NCBI GenBank assembly: GCA_016714365.1
Contig: JADJNH010000005.1
Location: forward strand, 3,014,501-3,078,500
DNA from: Candidatus Vicinibacter affinis
Lineage (GTDB): Bacteria; Bacteroidota; Bacteroidia; Chitinophagales; Saprospiraceae
Length of the DNA stretch: 64,000 nucleotides
Direction of reading: 5' to 3'
The stretch's first letter is position 1; each line of letters starts with the position of its first letter. Shown piece after piece: positions 26,877 to 36,450 of the stretch. The translations under genes were made by a program, and so were the position numbers. The notes under the pieces are model-generated. The model saw only the letters and a program-made list of their open reading frames with translations. It ran no database searches and was not told where the DNA came from.

Positions 26877-27920
26877 ATGTCCAAAAGAAAAAAGACAGGT
26901 TTGTCGCCCGGAACATTAATTTTTGAAAGAAATCAAACTTTAGATGAACCCATTGGACAATTTATTTCCTACAACTTAAGCGGAATGTCAGAATTAAAAG
27001 TTTCTGATGTTTGGAAATTCACCCCATCTAAAGATCAAAATTTATGGGTTGATGTTATGGGAATTCATGATTCAGAGTATATACTAAAAATTGGAGATGC
27101 TTTTAATATCCATCGTCTTATATTGGAAGATATCCAAGAACTTAGTCAACGAACAAAGATAGACTCTTATGAAAATGGAGTTTTTTCAATTGTCCAGAAT
27201 CTAAAATTTGACCCCTCTAATAAGACGATCAATAAAGAACAAATTTCCATCTTTTTTGCAGAACATGTATTGGTAAGTTTTCAGGAAAATCCGGATGATA
27301 GTTTTGCCATTATTCGAAAAAGAATGGGCTCTGAGATTTCAAGAATAAGGAGCAAGAATTCTGACTACCTATTCTACGCATTGATGGATTATTTGGTAGA
27401 TTGTTATTTTTTAGTAACTGATGCAATTGACCTGGAGATAGCAAATTTGGAAGAAAGGATTCATCAAAAACCTGGTGAAGATATAATTCTTGACATATTT
27501 ACCATACGGGGAGCATTGCTGAAGTTCAGGAAGTATATATATCCGCTTAGAGATGAAATTGGTAAGTTAAAAAGGTCTGAAACACAATTTCTTCAAGAAT
27601 CTAATATGATATTCTTCAGGGATCTTGAAGATCACATCATTCAAATAATCGAAATCATAGACAACCAAAGGGAACTGCTAAATGGTATGAAAGACCTCGC
27701 CCTCAATCAAACATCCCTGGCCTTAAATAAAGACATGAAATGGTTGGCAGCAATTTCTACCATTTCAATACCAATTCTATTCATGACGGGTGTCTATGGA
27801 ATGAATTTTGAATTCATGCCAGAGTTAAAATGGAAATATGGATACTTGGTATGGTGGATAACTATAGCCTTCTTTGTAGTAAGCTTGATAGTTTACTTCA
27901 AACGAAAAAGAATCATATGA
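26877..27920 (+). CDS. corA: Magnesium/cobalt transporter CorA
   Basis: The 347-residue protein has the CorA plan: an alpha/beta cytoplasmic domain, a long helix (about residues 165-285, many charged residues) and two C-terminal transmembrane helices. The signature GMN is at residues 308-310 (TGVYGMNFEFMPEL) at the end of the first helix. The C-terminus has the positive run FKRKRII. CorA forms a pentameric channel for Mg2+ uptake, gated by intracellular Mg2+. It stands alone with its own probable promoter. Confidence 0.93.
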   Translation: MSKRKKTGLSPGTLIFERNQTLDEPIGQFISYNLSGMSELKVSDVWKFTPSKDQNLWVDVMGIHDSEYILKIGDAFNIHRLILEDIQELSQRTKIDSYENGVFSIVQNLKFDPSNKTINKEQISIFFAEHVLVSFQENPDDSFAIIRKRMGSEISRIRSKNSDYLFYALMDYLVDCYFLVTDAIDLEIANLEERIHQKPGEDIILDIFTIRGALLKFRKYIYPLRDEIGKLKRSETQFLQESNMIFFRDLEDHIIQIIEIIDNQRELLNGMKDLALNQTSLALNKDMKWLAAISTISIPILFMTGVYGMNFEFMPELKWKYGYLVWWITIAFFVVSLIVYFKRKRII

Positions 27921-27935
27921 AAATCCGACACCTGA

Positions 27936-28109
27936 CTAGCAGTATCCCAAATCTTCATCATTGTTATAAAAGCCAGACTCAGGATTAGCTTCCTGATGAT
28001 TGCCTTTGTCATGCTGTTCTTTGCCTTTAGCAATCATCTCTTCTTTTTTTGTCTTCTCTTGTGCCTTGTTTTCTTTGTTTGTGCCTTTTAATTTAAAAAT
28101 GTTACGCAT
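27936..28109 (-). CDS. Small highly charged hypothetical protein (57 aa)
   Basis: An ATG at 28107-28109 opens 57 codons ending at TAG 27936-27938. The product is very hydrophilic: MRNIFKLKGTNKENKAQ at the start, Lys/Glu-rich in the middle, and NNDEDLGYC at the end. No hydrophobic core or motif is visible, so it may be disordered. It lies convergent to corA with 15 bases between stops. Codon-like periodicity and the clean ATG make it plausible, but I know of no named family. It could be chance. Confidence 0.4.
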   Translation of the reverse strand: MRNIFKLKGTNKENKAQEKTKKEEMIAKGKEQHDKGNHQEANPESGFYNNDEDLGYC

Positions 28110-28193
28110 TGATTAAGCCTGTTAAATGTTCATGGATATAATTCACAAATATAAAGAAAAAATGTAATACATTATTGTGCCTTTAACAATAAT

Positions 28194-29168
28194 TTAATTA
28201 ACACTTTTGATTGATTTTGCCTTTGAAGATCGTAAAATGGAATAAACCACACCTGTTAATAAAACAATCAAAATGATCAACAAGTTCAGACTTCCGGAAA
28301 TATGGACATAATTTTCCAAGAGTATCTTAATTCCTATGTAAATCAGCAAAATTGCAAGCGCGTGGTGTATAAACTCCAATTTCTCAAGGGCTCTTGAAAG
28401 AATAGTGAAAAATGACCTCATATTCGCTATGGCTAGAATATTAGAGGACAATACCAGGAAGGGATCCGTTGTAATTGCAAAGATAGCCGGAATTGAATCA
28501 AGTGCAAATAAAATATCTGTTAATTCTATGGCCACAAGTGTTAATAAAAGTGGTGTCAATGCCCATTTCCCCATTTTCCTCACGATAAATCTCTGTCCAA
28601 AGTAACCTTTTGTGACAGGCAAATAACGACGGATCAATTTGATCAACAAACTTTTATTAGGATCAGATTGGTCCTCAGGTGAGGTGTAGTAAATTTTAAT
28701 GCCTGAATAAATTAATATAAAACCTAATAGATAAATGAGCCAAGAGATAGACTGGATTAACCAAAGTCCTATAACAATCATGACACCCCTTAATAAAATA
28801 GCTGTCCAGATTCCAATACTTAGTAATCCCGGGCGAAAGAGTAAAGGCACCTTAAAATAGTTTAAAAGAAAAGCCATTACAAATATATTATCAAGGCTCA
28901 ACGACTGTTCTACAAGGTAACCTGAAAGGAACAAACTCCCTGCCTCCCAACCACTCAAACTTTGATCATGAGATAGGTAGGACTGGAACCAGTCCTTTTC
29001 ATATGCAATCATTATAAGCCCAATTGTAAAAAGGGTAATGACTAACCAATATAAAATAGAATGCCAGGCTTTTTTAATGCCGTTCGCGTCCCCAGAACCT
29101 GCAAAAAGCCTGTAATCGAAAAATACAACTACAATCAAAAATATTACATATGACCAAAAGATCAGCAT
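28194..29168 (-). CDS. TerC/Alx family integral membrane protein
   Basis: The 324-residue protein has about nine transmembrane helices. TerC hallmarks are VEQSLSLDNIFVMAFLL near residues 86-102 and IELTDILFALDSIPAIFAIT near 215-234. Both acidic patches lie within helices and fit metal-ion binding. Relatives include Alx/MntP-like Mn2+ exporters and TerC tellurite-resistance proteins; TerC proteins also supply Mn to exported enzymes during secretion. No ter genes are near, so manganese export or metalation is more likely than tellurite resistance. I looked for a manganese riboswitch upstream and found nothing convincing. Confidence 0.88.
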   Translation of the reverse strand: MLIFWSYVIFLIVVVFFDYRLFAGSGDANGIKKAWHSILYWLVITLFTIGLIMIAYEKDWFQSYLSHDQSLSGWEAGSLFLSGYLVEQSLSLDNIFVMAFLLNYFKVPLLFRPGLLSIGIWTAILLRGVMIVIGLWLIQSISWLIYLLGFILIYSGIKIYYTSPEDQSDPNKSLLIKLIRRYLPVTKGYFGQRFIVRKMGKWALTPLLLTLVAIELTDILFALDSIPAIFAITTDPFLVLSSNILAIANMRSFFTILSRALEKLEFIHHALAILLIYIGIKILLENYVHISGSLNLLIILIVLLTGVVYSILRSSKAKSIKSVN

Positions 29169-29553
29169 GGCAGTGCAAATATATATTTAATTGATTACAA
29201 GAATTTGACTCAATTGTATTGTACTACTTTTGTTATCAAAAGCTAATCATTACCCATATTTAATAATTCTGGTTGATTTACTAAACTTAAACCTTAACCA
29301 AAATTGAATATTTTCCTATTAGGGATGAATTTAAATTAAAAGCCTGGTTAATTAAATTAAATTTGAAGTTAAAAAAATAAATTCAAAATTAATCGAATGC
29401 CGAATTTAGGTCCCCTAGTTTTCCTTATTGAGTGGGAATTAAAATAAATCGATCATAAAAAGTTGCGATTTTGACAAAAAAGAAAACCAACATTAAGAAC
29501 CCCCACATATATTAAACTGTTCAGGTATATGACATTGCTTAAAATAAAAGAAA
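29169..29553. other. Divergent intergenic region between terC-like and GNAT genes
   Basis: This AT-rich gap of 385 bases contains TTTG (29204-29207), 17 bases, then TACTTTTG (29225-29232) on the plus strand, a good promoter form. It is about 320 bases before the GNAT start, so it either makes a long leader or is fortuitous. No RNA gene or small open frame is evident. Confidence 0.4.
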
Positions 29554-30111
29554 ATGCCTAATTCTAAACTCTCTGTCAGAGAAATCACTGCTGAAGATGT
29601 AGATAATATCGCCGACTATTGGCTTCAGTCAGATCCGGAATATTATTGCTCTATGGGATGTGATTTGACAAAGTTCCCTTCGAGATCTGAATGGAAAGAA
29701 ATGTTGATTAATCAACTTTCAATGGACTATAGTCACAAAAAATCTTACTGCATTATTTGGCTTCTCAATGGTCAAGCGGTAGGACATTGTAATGTAAATA
29801 AAATAGAATTTGGTTTAGAAGCATATATGCATTTACACATTTGGACACAGACAGAAAGAAAAAAGGGCTATGGTGAGGAATTTGTAAAGCTTAGCCTTCC
29901 ATATTTTTTCAAAAATCTCAAATTAGTAAGATTATATTGTGAACCATACTCATTGAATCCGGCGCCCAATAAGATTCTTCCTAAAATAGGATTTGAATTT
30001 GTAAAATCTTACCGATGCATACCTGGATTTCTAAATTTTGAACAAGAAGTAAATTTATGGCACCTGGGTGCAAATAATCTTATGGAAATCTATAATGAAT
30101 TTAAGCAGTAG
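29554..30111 (+). CDS. GNAT family N-acetyltransferase
   Basis: The 185-residue protein has the GNAT fold: an N-terminal VREITAEDVDNIADYW, a central strand pair (IIWLLNGQAVGHCNVNKI) and the HLHIWTQTERKKGYGEEF segment. That segment holds a variant of the acetyl-CoA loop (Q/R-x-x-G-x-G/A, here RKKGYG). The end has NPAPNKILPKIGFEF, also typical. Similar enzymes acetylate ribosomal protein N-termini or small amines. The substrate cannot be inferred. A small membrane protein gene follows 65 bases downstream. Confidence 0.82.
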   Translation: MPNSKLSVREITAEDVDNIADYWLQSDPEYYCSMGCDLTKFPSRSEWKEMLINQLSMDYSHKKSYCIIWLLNGQAVGHCNVNKIEFGLEAYMHLHIWTQTERKKGYGEEFVKLSLPYFFKNLKLVRLYCEPYSLNPAPNKILPKIGFEFVKSYRCIPGFLNFEQEVNLWHLGANNLMEIYNEFKQ

Positions 30112-30176
30112 GTTAGAGGAGTTTCTGAAATTTTCAATTGATCAAAATTGATCTATGAACAAAATAAAAATAAATC

Positions 30177-30425
30177 ATGATGGTTAGCCTCTTTTCAAAC
30201 TCTGACTTTATTGGCGCATTGGGTGTTTTCCTCATATTGTTGGCCTATTTTTTAAATATAACCAATAAACTTTCTACCAAAGATAAATCCTACCTTCTAC
30301 TTAATTTCTTCGGCGCATTGTTAGCTTGTATTTCATCCTATTTGATCAAATCACTCCCCTTTATGGTTTTAGAAGGAACATGGGCAGTCATATCCATGAA
30401 TGCGATATTCAACAAAAAGAAATAA
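30177..30425 (+). CDS. CBU_0592-like small membrane protein
   Basis: The 82-residue protein has two or three hydrophobic helices. It opens with the pattern SDFIGALGVFLILLAYFLN and ends with FMVLEGTWAVISMNAIF, the arrangement seen in the CBU_0592 family of small membrane proteins. The function of that family is unknown. It may be co-transcribed with the GNAT gene upstream. Confidence 0.7.
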   Translation: MMVSLFSNSDFIGALGVFLILLAYFLNITNKLSTKDKSYLLLNFFGALLACISSYLIKSLPFMVLEGTWAVISMNAIFNKKK

Positions 30426-30485
30426 ATCGGTTACTCTTTCGAGATGGAGGCAAATGGCTCCAAATCAATTATAACATATAGACAA

Positions 30486-32000
30486 CTAAACCCCTTTTTC
30501 AGGCTTCATTTGTGGAAAAAGTAAAACTTCCTGTATGGCTTCTTGTCCAGTAAGCATCATGGTTAGTCTATCTATTCCAATTCCAAGACCGGATGTTGGT
30601 GGCATTCCATATTCAAGGGCTTGCAAAAATTCTTCATCCATCGCCATGGCTTCTTCATCACCTCGATCAGAAAGTGATAACTGATCTTCAAATCTCATCC
30701 GTTGGTCAATTGGATCATTCAATTCAGAATATGCATTTGCAATTTCTTTTCCATTCACATAGAGTTCAAATCTTTCCACCAATCCTTCCTTGCTACGATG
30801 CTTTTTTGCCAAAGGTGTCATTTCGATTGGGTAATCAGTAATGTAGGTCGGTTGGATAAGATGGTGTTCTACGAGTTCACCAAATATCGAATCTATCAAT
30901 TTGCCTTTACCCATCGTACCATCTACTTCAATATGCTTGATCTTGCAGAAGTTAAGCAGTTCAGCTTCGGACAAATGCTGCACATCAATTCCGGCATACT
31001 CTTGAATCGCATCATACATGGAAATTCTACGATAAGGCATTTTGAAACTAATGTCTTTTCCTCCTACTGAGACCTCCGTACTTCCATTAACCTCCGTAAC
31101 TACTTTGTCAAGCATTTGCTCAACCATTTCCATCATCCAGAGGTAATCCTTGTATGCTACATATATTTCCATGGAGGTAAATTCCGGATTATGTGTTCGG
31201 TCCATCCCTTCGTTGCGGAACATTTTACCAAACTCATAAACTCCATCAAATCCCCCAACAATTAACCTTTTCAGGTACAGTTCATTGGCTATTCTTAAAT
31301 ACAGTGGTAAATCCAATGCGTTGTGATGAGTTCTGAATGGTCTGGCGGCTGCCCCTCCATGAATTCTTTGTAAAACCGGAGTTTCGACTTCTAACCATCC
31401 CTTTTCATCAAAATACTGCCTCATTCTGGCAATTAGCCTAGAGCGTTTAGTAAATATTTCCTTTACATGTGGATTTACGATGAGGTCTACATATCGTTTT
31501 CTATACCTGGCTTCAGGATCAAGAAATGCATCATGAACCTTCCCCTCTGAATCAACTTTCACAATAGGTAATGGGTGCAAGGATTTTGCCAGGAAAAAAA
31601 AATCTGAAACGTGTATACTGATTTCCCCGGTTTGAGTTTTGAAAACATATCCTTTAACTCCAATAAAATCACCTATATCGCACAACTTTTTAAAAAGTAC
31701 ATTGTACTGATCTTTATTTTCTCCAGGACAAATGAGATCCCGATTTATATAGGCTTGAATTTTGCCAGAACTGTCTTGGATTTCAGCAAACGAGGCCTTT
31801 CCCATGACTCTTTTCATCATTATCCTTCCGGCTAAACTAACAGCTGTAAAATCATCCGGCCTTAATTCAAAATGTTCCTTAATTTCTTTAGCGGAAGTGT
31901 TTACATCAAAAGCCTCTGCGGGATATGGGTTGATGCCCATCGCCTGAATTTCCTCTAAATATTGTCGCCGAATAATCTCTTGTTCACTGAGATGTTGCAT
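30486..32000 (-). CDS. lysS: Lysine--tRNA ligase (class II)
   Basis: The 504-residue protein matches class II LysRS in length and order. An OB-fold anticodon-binding domain comes first (residues ~55-150, SLAGRIMMKRVMGKASFAEI). The catalytic domain follows, with RSRLIARMRQYFDEKGWLEV, motif 2 FRNEGMDRTHNPEFTSME, and motif 3 GLGIGIDRLTMMLTG near the end. It charges tRNA-Lys with lysine in the cytoplasm. It stands alone on the minus strand, with its own candidate promoter just upstream. Confidence 0.96.
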   Translation of the reverse strand: MQHLSEQEIIRRQYLEEIQAMGINPYPAEAFDVNTSAKEIKEHFELRPDDFTAVSLAGRIMMKRVMGKASFAEIQDSSGKIQAYINRDLICPGENKDQYNVLFKKLCDIGDFIGVKGYVFKTQTGEISIHVSDFFFLAKSLHPLPIVKVDSEGKVHDAFLDPEARYRKRYVDLIVNPHVKEIFTKRSRLIARMRQYFDEKGWLEVETPVLQRIHGGAAARPFRTHHNALDLPLYLRIANELYLKRLIVGGFDGVYEFGKMFRNEGMDRTHNPEFTSMEIYVAYKDYLWMMEMVEQMLDKVVTEVNGSTEVSVGGKDISFKMPYRRISMYDAIQEYAGIDVQHLSEAELLNFCKIKHIEVDGTMGKGKLIDSIFGELVEHHLIQPTYITDYPIEMTPLAKKHRSKEGLVERFELYVNGKEIANAYSELNDPIDQRMRFEDQLSLSDRGDEEAMAMDEEFLQALEYGMPPTSGLGIGIDRLTMMLTGQEAIQEVLLFPQMKPEKGV

Positions 32001-32019
32001 GTTATATATTTTAAAAGCA

Positions 32020-32027
32020 CAAATTTA
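32020..32027 (-). promoter_or_regulatory. Candidate -7 element of lysS
   Basis: TAAATTTG on the minus strand matches TAnnTTTG exactly and lies 19 bases before the lysS ATG. I do not see a clear TTTG at the usual -33 distance. Confidence 0.35.
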
Positions 32028-32076
32028 CATTCATTAAGTCGAAATAAAAAACGGAATGAATTTGTGTTCTAAACGC

Positions 32077-33291
32077 TTAAAAATTGACTTGAGCTTGCAA
32101 TCTCAGCAAATTTCCTTTCTGAAAATTATCCTGTAATGAAAAATCCTCGAATCTTCTTCTTGAAATTGTATACATTGCTACAAGCTCGAAATTTTTAACC
32201 GGCTGCCATTCAACTCCAAATTCCAAGTCATTCACCTCATAAGATCTCGCATCTTTTTCGTGTTTCTTACCTCCATCATAATATTGATATCTAAGGAAAG
32301 GAATGATGAGTTGTGCTTTACTTTTAAACATGTAATTCAAGGTAACAAAACCTCCTTGAAGAGAACGAACTTCAATGGAATCTGTTTCTTTGTTAAACTC
32401 AGGACCTTTACCAAAATTGTATTCAGCAAGAATCCCTATTGGTTTCGAATACAAAACTAAAGTCCCCGCTATTCTTTGATCAAGATAGGATAAATCCTTG
32501 TTCCGTTTAACTCCATTGGAAAGCTGGTCTGATGGGATTACAAATTTTCCAGAATAGGCTTGAATGGAAGGCTCAATAATTTGACCTTTAATTTTAAATG
32601 GGTAACTCACCCTTGCTGCTAAATGGAGCTGGTCATTCAACTCAGGTTTATTGGCCGTTTGTCCATTGTAAGCTCCAAAACCAAAGACACCATAATCCCC
32701 TGAACCCTTCAATCCATCCTTCACCAAAGAAGAAAACAATTCCCGCTGTTTTTTAGGTGCCCAATAAAAAAACACTCCCAAATCCCGCTCATTAGATACT
32801 GCGCTGTTTAAAGCATCGGCGCGATCAAGTGGCAGTCGATTTTGGCTTGACTGCATATTCTCAAACCCAAATGGAACTTTACTCTGTCCGATTCGGAACC
32901 TGAATTCATTTTCCCGATCAATTCCTACATCAAAATAAGCGTCTCTCAATTGAGCAAAATGCAAACCTGTTGTGCTGGCACTGCTGGCCAAATCAGGTTG
33001 AACGTAGAAATAAACCTGTTTGTGTATTTGTCCGAAAAAGATTAATCGCATTCGACGGATAAAGAAGCCTCCATTATCTCCCCATGATTTATCACATTGT
33101 TCGCACTTTAAATCCGGGTTAGTTTCAAGAAGTCGGTTGTATCTAACTTGTGCATATCCACGTATTTGAATGGATTCAAACCATTTTGGACTGTGCTTAA
33201 CGGCTGGTTTTGCAGAAGTGTCCATCATTTGGGCATAGGAATAGCCCCATAGAGTGCACAATAAGATTGTGCAGAGCAATCTGTATTTCAT
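32077..33291 (-). CDS. OprO/OprP-like outer-membrane porin
   Basis: The 404-residue protein has a signal peptide (MKYRLLCTILLCTLWGYSYA) and then IQIRGYAQVRYNRLLETNP, the first strand of the phosphate-selective porin O/P family. Further beta-strands alternate with polar loops (FFIRRMRLIFFGQIHKQVYF, FRFRIGQSKVPFGFENMQSS), and the protein ends in a C-terminal Phe (LRLQAQVNF), as usual for barrel insertion. It probably forms an outer-membrane channel for anions or phosphate-like solutes, but ion selectivity is not visible. A CxxC pair (KCEQCDK) near residue 63 is unusual for a porin. Confidence 0.85.
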   Translation of the reverse strand: MKYRLLCTILLCTLWGYSYAQMMDTSAKPAVKHSPKWFESIQIRGYAQVRYNRLLETNPDLKCEQCDKSWGDNGGFFIRRMRLIFFGQIHKQVYFYVQPDLASSASTTGLHFAQLRDAYFDVGIDRENEFRFRIGQSKVPFGFENMQSSQNRLPLDRADALNSAVSNERDLGVFFYWAPKKQRELFSSLVKDGLKGSGDYGVFGFGAYNGQTANKPELNDQLHLAARVSYPFKIKGQIIEPSIQAYSGKFVIPSDQLSNGVKRNKDLSYLDQRIAGTLVLYSKPIGILAEYNFGKGPEFNKETDSIEVRSLQGGFVTLNYMFKSKAQLIIPFLRYQYYDGGKKHEKDARSYEVNDLEFGVEWQPVKNFELVAMYTISRRRFEDFSLQDNFQKGNLLRLQAQVNF

Positions 33292-33363
33292 TTCAACACT
33301 TTAATAAAATTGCCTGAATGACAATTTCGCGTCAAAATTATTGAGTCTAATATTAAGAGAATA

Positions 33364-36003
33364 TTAAGTTTTTCTAAATCCCAATCTGGGTTTATCAAAC
33401 GCCTTCCTGCGATCATTTTCCGGATGTATATCTTTGAGATCTTCCAACATAATCATATTCCTATCCACTCCCTCCCATTCTGTTGTGGACATTTGGGATA
33501 AACGAATGTTCTGAAATCGGATTATCTCCTGAACTATGGTCCTTACCGTACGGGCATTGCCAAAATATTTATCCTTAGTGGCATATATATATTCCAAATA
33601 ATTCAACAACTGACCTTGTGCCAAATGATGCAAAGTGAAATTCTGATCAGCAAACATTTTTATGGAAATATCCATCAATTCCTGAGGATTGTAATCCTCG
33701 AATTTTAAGATTCTGTCAAATCTACTATTCAAACCCGGGTTGGATTTTAGAAACAATTCCATCGGTTCTGTATATCCTGCGACAAAAACAAAGAACAATC
33801 CTCTTTGGTCTTCCATTCTCTTCAATAATGTCTGAATGACTTCACCTCCATAATCTCCTTGGGCTGAAGCATTTTGAGTCAAAGAGTAAGCCTCATCTAT
33901 AAATAGAACTCCACCAATTGCTTCTTCCACTTTCTCTGCTGTCTTGATGGCCGATTGACCAATGTATCCGGCTACCAAACCTTGTCGGTCAGTTTCGACC
34001 ATATGGCCTCTTTCTAATATACCAAGAGCTTTAAATATTTTAGCTAAAATGCGGGCTACCGTGGATTTACCAGTCCCGGGATTTCCAAGGAAAACAGTAT
34101 GTAAAAAAAACTGATTCAGCACTTCCTTCCCTGCTCTTTGCAAGTATTGAACAATCTGTACTAAATCATAAATATCCTTTTTTACTTGGGATATTCCTAT
34201 TAGTGAATTCAATTCAGCCAATGCTTCTTCCAGTAATTTAGCATCGACCGGTATTTTAGGCTTTTGTTTATGTGGCTCAATTTGTATTCCTTTAACATCT
34301 TGAAGACTTACTTCGCTTAAGCTACTTACCTCTATATTATCAGTCTCACCAGCCGAAATTATTCTTATACCGAGATTTACTTTTGCTTTATCGACCAAAT
34401 CAAAGACAAATCTTGCATTTCCAAAAGTGTTGTCACGATCTCTGTAAGCATTTAAAATTAAATGATGCAATGCTTCTAAAGCTTCAGGTAAAAAGTGGAG
34501 AGCCTTTTCTTTTGCAGCATAATCTGCAATCTGGTACAATTCCTGAGGGAGATAATCAGGAAATTCATAATAAAGTTTAATTCTGCTTTTAAGACCGGGA
34601 TTAGAATCGAGGAAATAACGCATTTCTTTTGGATAACCAGCCATTATTACGGCAAGGTCTCCAGGACCATTTGACATTTCCTTTACCAGGATTTCAATAA
34701 CTTCTCTCCCAAAATCTTTAGAATCGTCGTTTGTCCTCGCTAAAGCATAAGCTTCATCAATAAACAACACTCCCCCTCTGGCCTTCTCAATTACCTCTTT
34801 AACCTTTGGGGCTGTCTGTCCGATGTATTCTCCAACCAGCTCCGCTCTGTCTGCCTCATAGACATGGCCTTTGCTTAAGACTCCCATCTTCTTATAAAGT
34901 TGCCCCATCATTTTTGCAACGGTGGTTTTACCTGTTCCGGGATTTCCAAAAAAAACAGTGTGGAGAATTATTTGATCTTTTTCTGCAATACCTTTTTCTT
35001 TTCTCAGCTTCAGAAATTGAATGTATTGTGCATGCTCTCTTACTTTTTTCTTAACCTCTTGCAAGCCAACCATCTTATCCAACTCAGCCAAAACCTCCTC
35101 AAAATTCTTATAATCACTTTCGGTATCTGGTAACAGTAACGGTTCTGTTGAATGAGGTAAGGTAATCATAGGCACCCCTTCAACAAATTCATCTAATATT
35201 TCAAAAGACATCATCCCCAGTAGTTCCTCCATAAATACGATTTCTACTGTATAGATTCCATCCCACCAGGATCCCTTCACATTGCTACCCCACCCTGCTG
35301 TTATGAATATTTTTTCTTCATCTCTACGAACGGGGACTAACCTGACTAATTGTCCTTTTAGTTCTCTGGCCTCATTGTGAAATTTAATAAATACTTCACA
35401 TTGCCAATTGGCCTGATTGCATTTATTGTTTAATACCAATTCCGCATAAATGTAACGTGTTTCTTCGCCATTAAATGAAGTGAAATAAGTACGTTCATTT
35501 TCAGGAATGTCATCAAAAGGACCTTCATACAGTCGGAGACTTTGCAACTCAACATATGGATTCCCCTCGACATCATGTGCCATTCCCGGATCTTCCACAT
35601 AAAAATATTTGGTGGCAATTTTTTCACCATCCACCCATGCTTCCCAAAAATAAGTACCCTTTTTCCAAAAAGAACCCTCCTTTTTATTTCCCCATCCTTC
35701 TCTTATATAAACCAAATGGTCATACTTGGAGATGTTCCTTTTAAAATTCAAATTACATACTTCCTTTTTTGATTTTATCAGGCAGAAACACTTTAATTCA
35801 AAATTGGCTTCCCAAAAATCATGGTCGAACCATTTGTTGTAAAAGGACAATTCCGCATAAATGTAAGTAACATCAAACCTATCAAAAACCTGTCGATACT
35901 TCTTCTTATTGTCGGCAAGCCATTCAGTTGACGAATAAACTTTTAGCTCTTTGAATTTATACTTCTTAGATTCGGGAGGGTTACCAGTTTCTTCCATGGA
36001 CAT
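33364..36003 (-). CDS. Tandem CbbX/SpoVK-like AAA+ ATPase with duplicated N-terminal domain
   Basis: The 879-residue protein has two AAA+ modules of the CbxX/CfqX type. AAA1 (about 300-575) has Walker A GNPGTGKT at 353-360, Walker B VLFIDEAYAL near 412-421, pore loop EYIGQTAPKV and arginine-finger region NPGLKSRI. AAA2 (about 588-860) has GNPGTGKS at 640-647, VLFIDEAYSL near 699 and YIGQSAIKT. The N-terminal 270 residues hold two copies of a beta-rich domain (about 18-136 and 153-270). These share YIYAEL, GWG, KGS-x-W and a G-x-Y strand. Such ATPases remodel protein complexes (CbbX acts on Rubisco). The target here is unknown, and the N-terminal pair probably binds it. A START-like gene lies upstream in the same operon. 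Confidence 0.85.
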   Translation of the reverse strand: MSMEETGNPPESKKYKFKELKVYSSTEWLADNKKKYRQVFDRFDVTYIYAELSFYNKWFDHDFWEANFELKCFCLIKSKKEVCNLNFKRNISKYDHLVYIREGWGNKKEGSFWKKGTYFWEAWVDGEKIATKYFYVEDPGMAHDVEGNPYVELQSLRLYEGPFDDIPENERTYFTSFNGEETRYIYAELVLNNKCNQANWQCEVFIKFHNEARELKGQLVRLVPVRRDEEKIFITAGWGSNVKGSWWDGIYTVEIVFMEELLGMMSFEILDEFVEGVPMITLPHSTEPLLLPDTESDYKNFEEVLAELDKMVGLQEVKKKVREHAQYIQFLKLRKEKGIAEKDQIILHTVFFGNPGTGKTTVAKMMGQLYKKMGVLSKGHVYEADRAELVGEYIGQTAPKVKEVIEKARGGVLFIDEAYALARTNDDSKDFGREVIEILVKEMSNGPGDLAVIMAGYPKEMRYFLDSNPGLKSRIKLYYEFPDYLPQELYQIADYAAKEKALHFLPEALEALHHLILNAYRDRDNTFGNARFVFDLVDKAKVNLGIRIISAGETDNIEVSSLSEVSLQDVKGIQIEPHKQKPKIPVDAKLLEEALAELNSLIGISQVKKDIYDLVQIVQYLQRAGKEVLNQFFLHTVFLGNPGTGKSTVARILAKIFKALGILERGHMVETDRQGLVAGYIGQSAIKTAEKVEEAIGGVLFIDEAYSLTQNASAQGDYGGEVIQTLLKRMEDQRGLFFVFVAGYTEPMELFLKSNPGLNSRFDRILKFEDYNPQELMDISIKMFADQNFTLHHLAQGQLLNYLEYIYATKDKYFGNARTVRTIVQEIIRFQNIRLSQMSTTEWEGVDRNMIMLEDLKDIHPENDRRKAFDKPRLGFRKT

Positions 36004-36075
36004 TAAAATTTAGAGTACCCGTTGTCTAAACAAAAAGGAAAATAATAAAGCCAAAAATGTGAAAGTTTGATCAAA

Positions 36076-36450
36076 TCATCCCCCACAAAAAGTCTTAAAC
36101 TTCTTGATATAAACCTCCCATATGTCTTTTTGTTCCTGAACCTCATCGTCATCACAGAAATCTGTAATCTCCAAAATGGTTTCATTGGTAATGTCCGTTT
36201 TATAAATTCTAAATTGAAGAAACTCTTCTTCCCGATCTACCCATTGGTATTTAACCATTTCGTCTTCGATGTCAATGACCAACGTTGCTTCTTCAGAGTC
36301 GCCATCCCATGAAAAAGTGTAATGGTCACCTACATTATCCACCTTATCACAGAACCAGCGTATGATTGTGGTCGGTTGTGTAACAAACAGATAAATGATC
36401 GATGGAGAGGCTTTGAACATAAATTCTGTTTGAAATTGAACTCTTGCCAT
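36076..36450 (-). CDS. START-like domain protein
   Basis: The 124-residue protein resembles the START/SRPBCC ligand-binding fold: FQTEFMFKASPSIIYLFVTQ at the start, IIRWFCDKVDNVG, and FSWDGDSEEATLVI. A strand with YQWVDREEEFLQFRIYKTD follows, then a C-terminal helix, VYIKKFKTFCGG. It is a small soluble protein conserved in Bacteroidota without an assigned function; the fold often binds lipids or hydrophobic ligands. It lies 72 bases upstream of the tandem AAA+ gene on the same strand, so the two are probably co-transcribed. Confidence 0.72.
   Translation of the reverse strand: MARVQFQTEFMFKASPSIIYLFVTQPTTIIRWFCDKVDNVGDHYTFSWDGDSEEATLVIDIEDEMVKYQWVDREEEFLQFRIYKTDITNETILEITDFCDDDEVQEQKDIWEVYIKKFKTFCGG

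Noticed and set aside
29169..29553. Possible manganese (yybP-ykoY) riboswitch before the TerC-family gene
   Set aside because: The leader lacks the conserved loop sequences and a stable stem arrangement.
33364..36003. AAA protein as a Rubisco activase (CbbX)
   Set aside because: The AAA modules are of CbbX type, but no Rubisco or carbon-fixation genes are nearby and the protein has two modules and extra domains.
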